Positions 8,791 through 16,489 are shown, numbered from the stretch's first letter. The stretch is DNA of 50,622 bases from Lentisphaeria bacterium UBA1732 (GCA_002315855.1 DCIG01000056.1:1-50622), one strand, 5' to 3'. Notes: generated by a model not told the origin, from the sequence alone. Program-made: numbers and translations.

Positions 8791-8813
8791 GAACTGATTT
8801 CAAAAGGCCTGAC
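8791..8813 (+). repeat. Left-end fragment of the dispersed hairpin repeat
   Basis: GAACTGATTTCAAAAG followed by GCCTGAC and then GGGGGATTTGAA, which resembles the start of the full copy at 11611 with substitutions. It may pair with the right-end fragment at 9153-9169 as a split copy. Confidence 0.5.
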
Positions 8814-8945
8814 GGGGGATTTGAAGTCAGTTCCTGTGCGGAAAAAGGAAGATCAGGAAAGATGAGCTTCCCCGGACAATCTGAAAATATGTTCATGCGA
8901 GCTGATATGAGGAGCCAGGCATGGTAAAATTCAGATGTGTCCAAT

Positions 8946-8974
8946 AATTTACTCTTTCAGTGAGAAAAAATCAA
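8946..8974 (-). promoter_or_regulatory. Candidate promoter of the tatA-tatC-DUF362-polyferredoxin operon
   Basis: On the minus strand, TTGATT (complement of 8969-8974), a 17-bp spacer and TAAATT (complement of 8946-8951). The leader is about 200 nt. Confidence 0.5.
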
Positions 8975-9152
8975 ATCATTTTGTTGTTTTCAGTAAAGAA
9001 AATGTGGGGGAGGTCGCGCGAAGAGGAAAAGCAGAAAACGGAGGAGGAAGAGATGCAGGATGAGGAGGGTGAGGAGAGAGAGTAAAGATTAAGGTGAAAG
9101 ATTTTTTACAGGGGAAACACAGGGGCGTGAGATTCCCGTCTTTCCGTTAATG

Positions 9153-9169
9153 CCTTTTGAAATCAACTC
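9153..9169 (+). repeat. Right-end fragment of the dispersed hairpin repeat
   Basis: CCTTTTGAAATCAACTC, preceded by TCCGTTAATG, which matches the CGTCAATG that precedes the right terminus of complete copies. Confidence 0.55.
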
Positions 9170-9171
9170 TA

Positions 9172-9200
9172 TTGAAAAAAGGTCAAAAAGATGTTATATT
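9172..9200 (+). promoter_or_regulatory. Promoter of the glycosyltransferase gene
   Basis: TTGAAA at 9172-9177, a 17-bp spacer and TATATT at 9195-9200, a close match to the promoter pattern of this genome. It begins 3 bp after a repeat right end. Confidence 0.75.
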
Positions 9201-9274
9201 ATTTACGTATATTCTTTTTTACGAGCTGATTTTGCAAGAGATCGGCTTGAGCTTTTCAACCGGTATTCTGAGCC

Positions 9275-10792
9275 ATGTCTGACGCAAAAAAACTCCGTTT
9301 TTTCTATATTTTTCTGCTTGTGTGGGCAATCCTGTTAGTGGGGATTCCCTCGATTTTCTACACGGTGCTGCCGCTGGATACCACAGAGGCAATCATGTGG
9401 TGCAATCCGCCTGAACTGGGCAACGCGAAACATCCGCCGCTTTCCGGGTGGCTTGCGGGACTTTTCGATCTGATTTTCGGTCATTCCGACTTCGGAATGT
9501 ATTTTCTGAGTCAGGTGATGGTGATAACGGGATTTGTGTATCTTTACCGACTTTGCCGGGAATATTTCAGTGTTGCGAAATCAATCATCGCAGTTCTGCT
9601 CCAGACGTATGTGCTTTTTTACTGCGCGGATTCGCCGAAATTCAACGCGAATCTGCCGCACCTGATGCTGTGGCCGATGATGAGTTTTTATTTTGTGCGC
9701 AGTCTCCGCACGGACAAAATGTGCTGCTGGATTCTGCTGGGGATTACGGGCGGACTGTCTGTGCTGAGCAAATTTTTCGGCGGAGTGCCGCTTTTTGCCA
9801 TGTTTCTGTATGTGTTATGCACCAAAAAATACTGGAATCTGTTCCGCCGTCCCGGTCCGTATACGGCGTTTCTTTTTTTCGTGATGGTGTTGACTCCGTA
9901 TCTGATTTGGCTGGTACACTATGATTTTCTGCCGTTCACGTACATTGCGGACAGAGTGACTGAAGAAGCCGAGCCGATGGCATGGTATTATCCGCTGTTC
10001 GTGCTTGCGGGAGGACTTTATCCTGTGCTTCCGCCGCTGGGAGTGCTGCTGATTATGCAGGACAAGCCGTTCCGCACGATTTTCGGGTTCTTCCGAAACC
10101 GTGAATGGGGCAAACTGCGCCCCTCTGCGCCGGAAGAGTTCCGTCTTGCTTTGTTTCTATTCCTGACTCCGCTCCTGATTCTTGTTTTTCTGTCATTCTG
10201 CGGCGCGGATATTGATTTGATGTGGACCTTCCCCATTTATGTGATCAACGGCTTCCTGCTGATGGCACTCTGGAAAGAGGATGCAAGCGACAGTGAGTTC
10301 AAACGCATTTTTTTCGTTACTCTCGTATTTTTCGTGGTATTGCAGGCGGTCGATATTTACCGTGCACTGTATCAGACTCGGACACGGGGGCATTTCAATG
10401 TCCGTGAGATGGCGGAATATTCGGATCGTTTTTACCGCGAGAAAACCGGAGAAGAGCAGATACGGTTTGTATACGGCGATTTGTGGCACGCGGGAAATCT
10501 GGGGCATTATCTGCCCTATCATCCGCTGGCAGGGTCATTTGACGACCATTATGACATGATACGTTTCAAGGAACAGTTTGAACGGTATCCTGTTCTCGGA
10601 ATTGTTTCCCGCGAGGAGGACAAAAAGCATCTGGAAGCTCTGACGGAACAGAAACTGGAATGGATACGCGAGACCTTTGTTTTCCATGCACCATACGGAA
10701 AAGACAAGGCAATGTGGCTCTTCTTCACAATCATTCCGCCTGCCGGTGAAGCATCGGCGGAAAAAGAGAAAACGACTTCAAGCGCATTGTAA
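9275..10792 (+). CDS. ArnT/PMT-like membrane glycosyltransferase
   Basis: A polytopic inner-membrane protein of 505 residues in the GT-C/PMT_2 group, which transfers sugars from lipid-linked donors to lipids, glycans or proteins on the periplasmic side. After the first helix (about 8-30) comes the family's first loop, with the acidic LPLDTTEAI segment near 33-41 and KHPPLSGWL near 51-59, the usual catalytic-loop pattern. About ten more hydrophobic segments follow to about residue 360, then a soluble C-terminal domain of about 130 residues. Acceptor and donor are unknown; modification of lipid A or surface glycan is possible. The SD is weak. It is a single gene with its own promoter. Confidence 0.85.
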   Translation: MSDAKKLRFFYIFLLVWAILLVGIPSIFYTVLPLDTTEAIMWCNPPELGNAKHPPLSGWLAGLFDLIFGHSDFGMYFLSQVMVITGFVYLYRLCREYFSVAKSIIAVLLQTYVLFYCADSPKFNANLPHLMLWPMMSFYFVRSLRTDKMCCWILLGITGGLSVLSKFFGGVPLFAMFLYVLCTKKYWNLFRRPGPYTAFLFFVMVLTPYLIWLVHYDFLPFTYIADRVTEEAEPMAWYYPLFVLAGGLYPVLPPLGVLLIMQDKPFRTIFGFFRNREWGKLRPSAPEEFRLALFLFLTPLLILVFLSFCGADIDLMWTFPIYVINGFLLMALWKEDASDSEFKRIFFVTLVFFVVLQAVDIYRALYQTRTRGHFNVREMAEYSDRFYREKTGEEQIRFVYGDLWHAGNLGHYLPYHPLAGSFDDHYDMIRFKEQFERYPVLGIVSREEDKKHLEALTEQKLEWIRETFVFHAPYGKDKAMWLFFTIIPPAGEASAEKEKTTSSAL

Positions 10793-11120
10793 AAAACACA
10801 GGGGAACCTCTGTTCATGGTGAAGAATCGAGATTTCCATCAATGCCATCCATGCACAAAAGAGAGGTGATTTTACGTGGCGGAGAGAATGAAATTTCCGT
10901 TGTTTTCCAATCATTGTGAAAGCGTTTTCGGAATGAGATGGAAGAACGACTGCAAACGATTGATTATTTGCCTGAATCCGTCAGAAATCCGTCAAAAACA
11001 GATGTTTTTTAGAAAAAAAAGCACTTTTTTATGAAAAATACTTGATTTCTTACAATTTTGCGCTTGAAATCGCTCATATCCGTAGTATATTGTATCAACC
11101 TTTAACCCCGGAGGAATACT
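10793..11120. other. Intergenic region before the small basic protein gene
   Basis: Apart from the promoter at 11064-11091 I see no gene, no clear terminator for the glycosyltransferase gene, and no repeat copy. The part near 10980-11060 is very A/T rich with A-tracts upstream of the -35, which could act as an UP-like element. Confidence 0.5.
11064..11091 (+). promoter_or_regulatory. Strong promoter of the small basic protein gene
   Basis: TTGAAA at 11064-11069, a 16-bp spacer and TATATT at 11086-11091, with A-tracts upstream. The leader is about 22 nt and contains a strong GGAGG SD at 11110-11114. Confidence 0.8.
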
Positions 11121-11333
11121 ATGAAGCATTCTTTTTATGATGTCAAACTGAAAAAGAAAGTCCAAGCTGAAGTTACCGATTTCGTTACCTACGGTGATGG
11201 TGCAATGAAGCGTTACGCGTTTAAGGCTGTTACGAAAGATGGACGCAACCTTACCGCTTTCGTGAAGGAAGCCGACTGGACGGCAGCAGCTGGTGGAAAG
11301 CCCGCAGCAAAGAAAGCCAGCAAGAAGAAATAA
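11121..11333 (+). CDS. Small very basic protein of unknown function
   Basis: A 70-residue protein I do not recognise. It has a short charged N-terminal domain (YDVKLKKKVQAEV, then VTKDGRNLTAF) predicted to be beta-rich, and a C-terminal Ala/Lys tail (KPAAKKASKKK) like the tails of histone-like or ribosome-associated proteins. It has no cysteines and no signal peptide. It is very likely real: it has a near-consensus promoter, GGAGG 6 nt before the ATG, lysine-heavy codons unlike the surrounding intergenic DNA, and a strong terminator just after. The signals suggest high expression. Nucleic-acid binding is inferred only from charge. Confidence 0.82.
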   Translation: MKHSFYDVKLKKKVQAEVTDFVTYGDGAMKRYAFKAVTKDGRNLTAFVKEADWTAAAGGKPAAKKASKKK

Positions 11334-11357
11334 TTCTGCTTCACATTTTGCAGTTTG

Positions 11358-11387
11358 AGACGACTCTTAACAGGTCGTCTTTTTTTT
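11358..11387 (+). terminator. Rho-independent terminator after the small basic protein gene
   Basis: AGACGAC (11358-11364) pairs with GTCGTCT (11374-11380) around a 9-nt loop, followed directly by an eight-T run to 11387. Confidence 0.9.
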
Positions 11388-11610
11388 GTGTTCTGATGCG
11401 AGCAGATTTTGCGGGGGAACAGAGGGTATCCGTGATGAAAATGCCGGATTCATGCGCATCTTGGCAGATACATCATTCAAAGGGCGTTACGGCGAATATT
11501 GAGAAGATGGACAGTTGTGATAAGGAAAGATGTCCGGCGGCGTTCAGAAGCCTCTGCAATGTCAAATAAACGGGTGCTGCGGCAGGTGATGGGGGATTAT
11601 CAAAAAGAGG
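11388..11610. other. Intergenic spacer
   Basis: No gene, promoter or RNA could be supported. It separates the terminator at 11358-11387 from the complete repeat copy at 11611-11776. Confidence 0.5.
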
Positions 11611-11776
11611 GAGCTGATTTCAAAAGTCCTGCCGGGAACTTTGAAAATCTCTTCGGCATTTGCAGGAAGAGCATTTTCGGCGGTTACTTTCCCGGAAGCC
11701 CACCTCAAACTACTCCTGCCAACTGCGGAAAGATTCCAATCAAATTTTTTCGTCAATGACTTTTGAAATCAAGCTC
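11611..11776 (+). repeat. Dispersed hairpin repeat, complete copy A (166 bp)
   Basis: The termini are inverted: GAGCTGATTTCAAAAG at 11611-11626 and CTTTTGAAATCAAGCTC at 11760-11776 (one extra base). Inside, CCGGGAA (11632-11638) pairs with TTCCCGG (about 11690-11696), and CTCTTC pairs with GAAGAG around GGCATTTGCAG. A second segment, AAACTACTCC, precedes the right end. Two further full-length copies share this plan. No coding capacity and no clear target-site duplication. It looks like a MITE/REP-type element or a structured RNA. Confidence 0.8.
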
Positions 11777-11781
11777 ACGAG

Positions 11782-11807
11782 AAAAAAGCCCGGTTTTGAG
11801 CCGGGCT
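11782..11807 (-). terminator. Rho-independent terminator of the GspC-like gene
   Basis: On the minus strand AGCCCGG, a 7-nt loop and CCGGGCT are followed by a six-T run. It lies 40 bp after the stop codon. Confidence 0.9.
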
Positions 11808-11846
11808 GAATTGTATCGGAAAGTAAGGAGGCAAAAAACAAGATTC

Positions 11847-12638
11847 TTATTTTTTCTTGTTGTTATTGTTTTTGTTGTTATTCTTGTTGTTGTTATTGTT
11901 CTTGCTATTATTGTTCTTGGGTTTCACATTCTGGACAGCCTGAGATTCCGTCGGGCTGAGAAGTGTCAGGGTGATGATTTCTCTGTTTTTCTGCAAAGTG
12001 GCAGAGCTGCGAGTAACTTCGGTCAGGGTATAGCCATTGACCGTGGTATCACCGACCTTGAGGAACTGACGCATAATATTATTTGCCGTAATGGAGGCGA
12101 CCATTTTCTTTTCCGGCTTTTCATTTGTGTCCGATTTTTCGGAAGAGTCCGTATTATCGCCTTCTTTGTCGTTTTCATTCATTTTTGCAGAACGAGGAGA
12201 GTTTGCCTGAAGCTCTTCATACTGCTTCTGCTGAAGTTCCTTCAGTTTCTGCTGGCTGTTGCCCTGAAGTTTCTGAATGATGATTGCACCTAAAGTGTCG
12301 CCGATTGAATATGTCCCGACCAAGCTCATATTAGCCGTGATCTGGGTGTTTGCCGCAACACCTTTGACCGTACTGCTTGGGACGCGTTCAGGATTGAAGA
12401 TATTATTGGATTTGATGGCATCAATCATGGTACGAACAGGAATTCCAGGTTCTGTCTGAACGGAAGCAGTCTGAATCTGCTTGATGGCAGGGGAAACTTC
12501 TTCTGTAACCATGGCAGAAGATTTGTTTTCATCAGCACGTTTGCTTTGTTCACTGACCAACTCCCGAATCCATAACTGGAGGAAGAAAGCCACTACAACA
12601 GCGAGAATGACATTCGTTAGCCTAAGAATCAGATTCAT
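11847..12638 (-). CDS. GspC/PilP-like secretion or pilus assembly protein with Asn/Lys tail
   Basis: A 263-residue bitopic protein. A membrane helix (about 4-24) is followed by a periplasmic linker, then IKSNNIFNPERVPS near 74-87, the N-F-x-P segment seen in type II secretion GspC and type IV pilus PilP-like proteins. The homology-region pattern LVGTYSIGDTLGAIII follows (about 106-121). A charged coiled or disordered insert (about 122-180, Gln/Lys/Glu/Ser) leads to a second beta segment (VGDTTVNGYTLTEV, about 195-208). The last 25 residues are almost only Asn and Lys. Family membership is moderate in confidence. It has its own promoter and terminator; the pseudopilin gene upstream may be functionally related. 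Confidence 0.7.
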   Translation of the reverse strand: MNLILRLTNVILAVVVAFFLQLWIRELVSEQSKRADENKSSAMVTEEVSPAIKQIQTASVQTEPGIPVRTMIDAIKSNNIFNPERVPSSTVKGVAANTQITANMSLVGTYSIGDTLGAIIIQKLQGNSQQKLKELQQKQYEELQANSPRSAKMNENDKEGDNTDSSEKSDTNEKPEKKMVASITANNIMRQFLKVGDTTVNGYTLTEVTRSSATLQKNREIITLTLLSPTESQAVQNVKPKNNNSKNNNNNKNNNKNNNNKKK

Positions 12639-12686
12639 GCTTGAAACCCTTTGATATTTTGATGTTGCAGGATTGTTAATACGCTT

Positions 12687-12714
12687 AATATATCATAAAC
12701 ATAGTAAAATTCAA
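12687..12714 (-). promoter_or_regulatory. Promoter of the GspC-like gene
   Basis: On the minus strand TTGAAT (complement of 12709-12714), a 16-bp spacer and TATATT (complement of 12687-12692). The leader is about 40 nt with AAAGGG as SD. Confidence 0.75.
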
Positions 12715-12933
12715 TTGCAAATTTTATTATTTGTTTCGTTTTTTTTGAAAAAATTTTTTTCGGATGGAAATATTGCCGGATTCGGACAGAAAAAAGCCTC
12801 AAAACATAGATTCAAGACGAGGAGAAGGATTTTTCAGACAGCGCAGAAACAAAGAAAAGCAAAGAGAAACAATGAGGTGATTGTGAGGTGAAACGAGGCG
12901 ATTGAATCGGGGCGAAAAGATAAGAAACGAGGG

Positions 12934-12965
12934 AAAAAAAAGAGCGGGGTCTTGCGACCTCGCTC
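12934..12965 (-). terminator. Rho-independent terminator of the pseudopilin gene
   Basis: On the minus strand a 10-bp stem with one mismatch (complement of 12956-12965 with 12942-12951), a 4-nt loop and an eight-T run. It starts 22 bp after the stop codon. The 12715-12933 stretch beside it is A-rich and shows no gene. Confidence 0.88.
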
Positions 12966-12987
12966 TGAAAGAGAACAGACTCAGCAA

Positions 12988-13899
12988 TTATTTGCCCTGA
13001 GCTTTTCCGTCAGCATCCCACATACCGAAACTTGTTCCACGATCATTGATTTTATTGCTTTCACCCTGTTTATCGAGGAGAGTTTTGTGAGGCTGCCAGT
13101 TGGACACATGACCATCGATGAACGAGTAGTTCATGGTGGTACCTGTGTGCCACGGGACAGTCATTTTGTCAGGATTCGGATTCTTCAGATCGTAGTTGCT
13201 GGAAGAACCATTCGGATCGTGGTACAAACAGCACTGGTCCCAAGGATTGATGATACTTCCGGGAAGCAAACCATTAAGAACATTTTCGGTGGAATAGAGG
13301 AAGCCGCACTTCGGTTTACTTTTAGTGAGCATGGCCGTGTCGGTGGCAAGAATCATCATAGAGGGGTTTCTGAAGTGGTTGATTTTATTTTTTGCGCCAG
13401 CTGTACGGGGAGTACTAAAGTCGTTGTCATGTGCAACGTTCGAGTTGATGCAATAGGAAGTTTTCGGGAACTTTTCGGTACCGGAGGAAGACGGTGAATA
13501 TTTAGCCGCATAGTCGTCAGCCGGGCAGAGGAAGACGTTACCGGACTTGATGGCATCAATCCAGTTTCCCGATGTGGATGGCTGCTGTGTACCGGTGGGA
13601 ACGGGCAACGAAACGGAGGAGCTACTCTCATTCCAAAGGAGAGGCTGCCAAATAGAAGCACCACTATTGTTCACGCAAGGGACGCAATAACCATTGTATG
13701 AAACGGCATACATCTGGTTCATCTGACTAAACATTTTGCAGTTTGCGGTGCACTGAGCAAGTTTTGCCGTTCTCTTGGCGTTATTCAATGCGGGCAAAAG
13801 CATAGCGGCGAGAATCGCGATGATGGCGATAACGACGAGCAGCTCGATCAGAGTGAATCGCTTAGCTGCTTTCCGGCAGGAAACGGGATAGATTTTCAT
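12988..13899 (-). CDS. DUF1559-type pseudopilin (type II secretion G-like)
   Basis: A 303-residue protein with a class III prepilin-like start. After a 14-residue basic leader comes RFTLIELLVVIAIIAILAAMLLPAL, the pilin hydrophobic helix with the conserved Glu at +5. The usual Gly before the cleavage site is replaced by Arg, which I recall as common in Lentisphaerae. The globular part is Asn/Ser/Pro/Cys rich with six or more cysteines, and ends with an HTGTTMNYSFIDGHVSNW block, the H...DGH feature typical of DUF1559 proteins. Such proteins occur in very large numbers in Planctomycetes and Lentisphaerae and are probably surface or secretion-related; the exact role is unknown. It is a single gene. 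Confidence 0.88.
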   Translation of the reverse strand: MKIYPVSCRKAAKRFTLIELLVVIAIIAILAAMLLPALNNAKRTAKLAQCTANCKMFSQMNQMYAVSYNGYCVPCVNNSGASIWQPLLWNESSSSVSLPVPTGTQQPSTSGNWIDAIKSGNVFLCPADDYAAKYSPSSSGTEKFPKTSYCINSNVAHDNDFSTPRTAGAKNKINHFRNPSMMILATDTAMLTKSKPKCGFLYSTENVLNGLLPGSIINPWDQCCLYHDPNGSSSNYDLKNPNPDKMTVPWHTGTTMNYSFIDGHVSNWQPHKTLLDKQGESNKINDRGTSFGMWDADGKAQGK

Positions 13900-14148
13900 G
13901 GGCGTTTTCTCTTAACTGTTGAGGTTAATTCGTTGTTGAAAATGAAAAAGAAAATTCATAATAATAAGTATACTTCATAAACAGAAATATTAAATGGATA
14001 AAAGATGCAAATGAATGGATAATGATTTCATTTCCATTTCAACTTGAACTTTCGGGGGGATATGAAGCACCGCTGCTCTCCGCAATCATGACTTTTGAAA
14101 TCAGCTCGAAGAAAATTCAGGGAATCTCTATTCGGTGATGGATACCCT
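13900..14148. other. Intergenic region between pseudopilin and fucU genes
   Basis: No gene. A/T-rich stretches near 13945-14025 probably hold the minus-strand pseudopilin promoter, but I cannot assign -35/-10 with confidence. A repeat right end lies at 14092-14107. No hairpin terminator for fucU was found. Confidence 0.45.
14092..14107 (+). repeat. Right-end fragment of the dispersed hairpin repeat
   Basis: CTTTTGAAATCAGCTC, the exact right terminus, preceded by CAATCATGA, similar to the CGTCAATGA before the right end of copy A. The rest of the element is absent. Confidence 0.6.
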
Positions 14149-14565
14149 TTACTGAATGGGTGTAACGCCTTTCTGGAGAAGAATGTTGCCATATTTACGG
14201 GTTTCGCCGGACTGGACGACAGCGAAAGCGTGTTTGCTTTTTTCGTAAAACGCGAACCTTTCAATAAACTCAATGGAGTGCGCCGTAATGGACCGGCAAA
14301 TGGAAATATAATCCGTATCAAGCTGATCACCCGGCACAGGATCCATCATGGAGACGGGGTGATCAATGTAGGAATCGAGTTCAAAAAGCGGCATGACAGC
14401 TTTCAAGAGGTCGGGAATGAGGATGCCATCTGCGCGAATGACATTTGCATTCATGGAAGCGGCAGGAAAATGAGCATCGGCAAACACGATGGTATCGCCA
14501 TGCCCCATTTCATCAAGAGTTTTCAGGAGTTCCGGGGAAATGAGCGGAGAAATACCTTTGAGCAT
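14149..14565 (-). CDS. fucU: L-fucose mutarotase FucU (RbsD/FucU family)
   Basis: FucU interconverts alpha and beta anomers of L-fucose and related sugars so the pathway isomerase gets the right form. The 138-residue product matches the family from the first residue: MLKGISPLISPELLKTLDEMGHGD with the catalytic His22, then IVFADAHFPA, and the C-terminal VVQSGETRKYGNILLQKG, where FucU usually has the GE.xxYxNxxLxKG signature. AAGGA precedes the start. It is downstream of the flavodoxin-like gene. No fucose isomerase, kinase or aldolase is in the window, but rhaA/rhaB are 15 kb away, so this mutarotase may also serve L-rhamnose or other deoxysugars. Confidence 0.93.
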   Translation of the reverse strand: MLKGISPLISPELLKTLDEMGHGDTIVFADAHFPAASMNANVIRADGILIPDLLKAVMPLFELDSYIDHPVSMMDPVPGDQLDTDYISICRSITAHSIEFIERFAFYEKSKHAFAVVQSGETRKYGNILLQKGVTPIQ

Positions 14566-14631
14566 GAGGAATATCCTTTATTTTTTTTGAAGAGATGAGC
14601 GTAAAAGGGTGATGGCAGAGGAGGTGCGGTG

Positions 14632-15165
14632 TCAGACGGTGCGTCCCGTTTCATAAGCCAGCTGCAAGGCAGAAGTTCTTAGGATTTCACCTTTTTCATA
14701 GACACCGGGACAGCAAACCATGCCGGCGACAGAGGATCCTTCACAGCAAGCCGTAAAGCCGCGAAGAGCTTCGATGGTTCCTTTGAAATTATCAGGGGCG
14801 GTATCCGCCATGGTCATGATAAAGTACATTTTTTTACCTGTGATATTCGGATAGACCATAACACTGCGGTCGATAAGGGCTTTGAGCTGGGCGCACATCG
14901 TGTAGAAGTAGACGGGAGTGGCAAGGACAATGACATCGGCTTTCTGCATTTTTCCAATGATGTCAGCGGCATCATCTTTCTGAGGACAAGCCCCGGAATG
15001 GCAGGCATAGCATCCTGTACAAAAGCCGATTTTTTTATCGGCGAGAGAGATTTTTTCGATTTGAGCACCGATTCCGGCGGCACCTTGCGCGAAATAATCG
15101 CAGAGGATGTCGGAATTGCCGCCCACACGAGGACTCGCAGAAATGATAAGAACAGATTTCGGCAT
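14632..15165 (-). CDS. Flavodoxin/NADPH-dependent FMN reductase family protein
   Basis: A probable FMN-binding oxidoreductase of 177 residues. It starts with KSVLIISASPRVGGNSDIL, the typical S-x-R-x-x-G-N-S/T FMN-phosphate loop, then GCYACHSGACPQKDD (a cysteine cluster seen in iron-sulfur flavoprotein relatives) and VIVLATPVYFYTMCAQLKALIDR, the second FMN-contact block. A third cysteine group (CCEGSS, MVCCPG) lies near the C-terminus. ATG at 15165 is supported by AAAGGAG 6 nt upstream; the SD abuts the right side of the repeat copy at 15179. It lies between lacI-type and fucU genes on the same strand. Substrate unknown. Confidence 0.82.
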   Translation of the reverse strand: MPKSVLIISASPRVGGNSDILCDYFAQGAAGIGAQIEKISLADKKIGFCTGCYACHSGACPQKDDAADIIGKMQKADVIVLATPVYFYTMCAQLKALIDRSVMVYPNITGKKMYFIMTMADTAPDNFKGTIEALRGFTACCEGSSVAGMVCCPGVYEKGEILRTSALQLAYETGRTV

Positions 15166-15178
15166 GAGAAACTCCTTT

Positions 15179-15333
15179 GAGCCAATTTCAAAAGGACTGA
15201 CAGTGGGGAATCTCTTCGGCATTTGTCAGGAGAGCGTTTCCGGCGGCAGTGTTCCGAGCTGTCAACGCAAACTACTCCCGCGACTGAGCGAAGAGCCTTT
15301 TTCAATTGTCCGTCAATGCCTTTTGAAATCAGC
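15179..15333 (+). repeat. Dispersed hairpin repeat, complete copy B (155 bp)
   Basis: Left terminus GAGCCAATTTCAAAAG, right terminus CTTTTGAAATCAGC. The internal stem uses other bases than copy A: GACAG pairs with CTGTC and GGAA with TTCC, and the inner stem CTCTTC pairs with GGAGAG (one wobble). Conserved blocks are CTTCGGCATTTG and AAACTACTCC. It fills the space between the lacI-type gene and the SD of the flavodoxin-like gene. Confidence 0.78.
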
Positions 15334-15341
15334 GTTTTATG

Positions 15342-16370
15342 TTATATTTTTTTACATGTGGAATCACGAATCACGAGAGCGGTTTCGCAGACATGATTGA
15401 TTGGTTCAAAGTTGAGACCGGGGGACATCATGCGCATAAAGAGCAGATTCGCGGCTTTCTCGCTGAGCATGGCGGGATGCTGTTCGACCGTGGTAATGGG
15501 GACGGCGGCAACCTCTGTTTCAAAGACATTCGAGAATCCGGTTACGCTGATTTCTCCGGGGACGGAGATATGATGTTTGAGGAGAGCAAGCTCGCATCCC
15601 AGAGCCAGGGGATCGCTGAAACAGCAGATGATTTCGGGACGATCCTGCTGCTGAATGAGCTGATTTGCGGCCGCCTGACCGCCCTGCATATTGGGGATGG
15701 CGGAAAGAAGCCATTCGTCACGGATTTTCAGTCCTGCTTCGTTCATTGAACTGGAAAAGCCGCGGAAACGTTCGTGGGCGGTGTAAGAATCCAGACAGGT
15801 GTTCAGGTAGGCGAATTTTTTGTAACCGCATTCCAAAAGGTATTGGACGAGGCGCCGCATTCCATTGAAGTCGTCAACGGTAACAGAGTCCAGACGGACG
15901 TTTTCGAGCTTGCGGTCAAGGAAAACAACGGGGACATGATGCTTCTGAATGAGATTCAGAGTGTTTTTTGCGGTGTTGGAGACGACGGGGCTCCAAATAA
16001 TGCCGTCGACATTGAGTTCGATGAGGGACAGAATTTCGTGAAATTCCTTGATGGAGTCATTGTAACAGCAGCAAACGACTGTGCGGAATCCGTGAGCCGA
16101 AAGGATATGGTCGATATTTTCAATGATTTCGGGGAAAAAGGAATTGGAAAAGTGAGGGATGACAAGACCGACGGTCATGGTGTTGTTCTTGGATTCCTGA
16201 AAATTACGCACAGCACGAGCGGGGACATAGCCCATTTTGCGGGCCGTGAGCAGGATTTTGTCGCGAACCTCGTTTTGGACACCATATTTGCCGTGAAGGG
16301 CACGAGAAACGGTCATCATGGAGACACCGGTCTGAGCGGCAATATCTTTTAACGTAACTTTTTTTAACAT
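15342..16370 (-). CDS. LacI family transcriptional regulator
   Basis: A sugar-responsive DNA-binding protein of 342 residues. The N-terminus is the LacI helix-turn-helix (VTLKDIAAQTGVSMMTVSRALHG, residues 5-27) with the hinge helix (RDKILLTARKMGYVPARAVRN). The periplasmic-binding-protein-like effector domain starts at TVGLVIPHFSNSFFPEI. It sits downstream of the xylanase and MFS transporter genes on the same strand, so it probably controls that unit or the deoxysugar genes. Its own promoter lies at 16416-16444. No clear SD precedes the ATG. Effector unknown; a xylan- or deoxysugar-derived ligand is an inference from context. Confidence 0.92.
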   Translation of the reverse strand: MLKKVTLKDIAAQTGVSMMTVSRALHGKYGVQNEVRDKILLTARKMGYVPARAVRNFQESKNNTMTVGLVIPHFSNSFFPEIIENIDHILSAHGFRTVVCCCYNDSIKEFHEILSLIELNVDGIIWSPVVSNTAKNTLNLIQKHHVPVVFLDRKLENVRLDSVTVDDFNGMRRLVQYLLECGYKKFAYLNTCLDSYTAHERFRGFSSSMNEAGLKIRDEWLLSAIPNMQGGQAAANQLIQQQDRPEIICCFSDPLALGCELALLKHHISVPGEISVTGFSNVFETEVAAVPITTVEQHPAMLSEKAANLLFMRMMSPGLNFEPINHVCETALVIRDSTCKKI

Positions 16371-16415
16371 ACGGATTCAAGTGAACGGGGTGAAAGAGTT
16401 CGGAAGAATGCAGAA

Positions 16416-16444
16416 AATATAATGCGGAAAAAGGTAAAAAGCAA
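16416..16444 (-). promoter_or_regulatory. Candidate promoter of the LacI-type gene
   Basis: On the minus strand TTGCTT (complement of 16439-16444), a 17-bp spacer and TATATT (complement of 16416-16421). It lies in the 119-bp gap after the MFS gene. I found no obvious LacI-type operator palindrome here. Confidence 0.6.
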
Positions 16445-16489
16445 AGAGAAATGATGTTAAAATGATGTTAAATGAGCTGTTTTTGAAAG

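Larger units (their letters stand above)
8744..9274. other. Intergenic region between divergent tatA and glycosyltransferase genes
   Basis: No credible gene in 530 bp. It holds the tatA promoter (minus, 8946-8974), the glycosyltransferase promoter (plus, 9172-9200), a left-end repeat fragment (8791-8813), a right-end fragment (9153-9169) and a weak left-end-like stretch at 9223-9240. The middle (about 9000-9100) is purine-rich. Confidence 0.7.
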
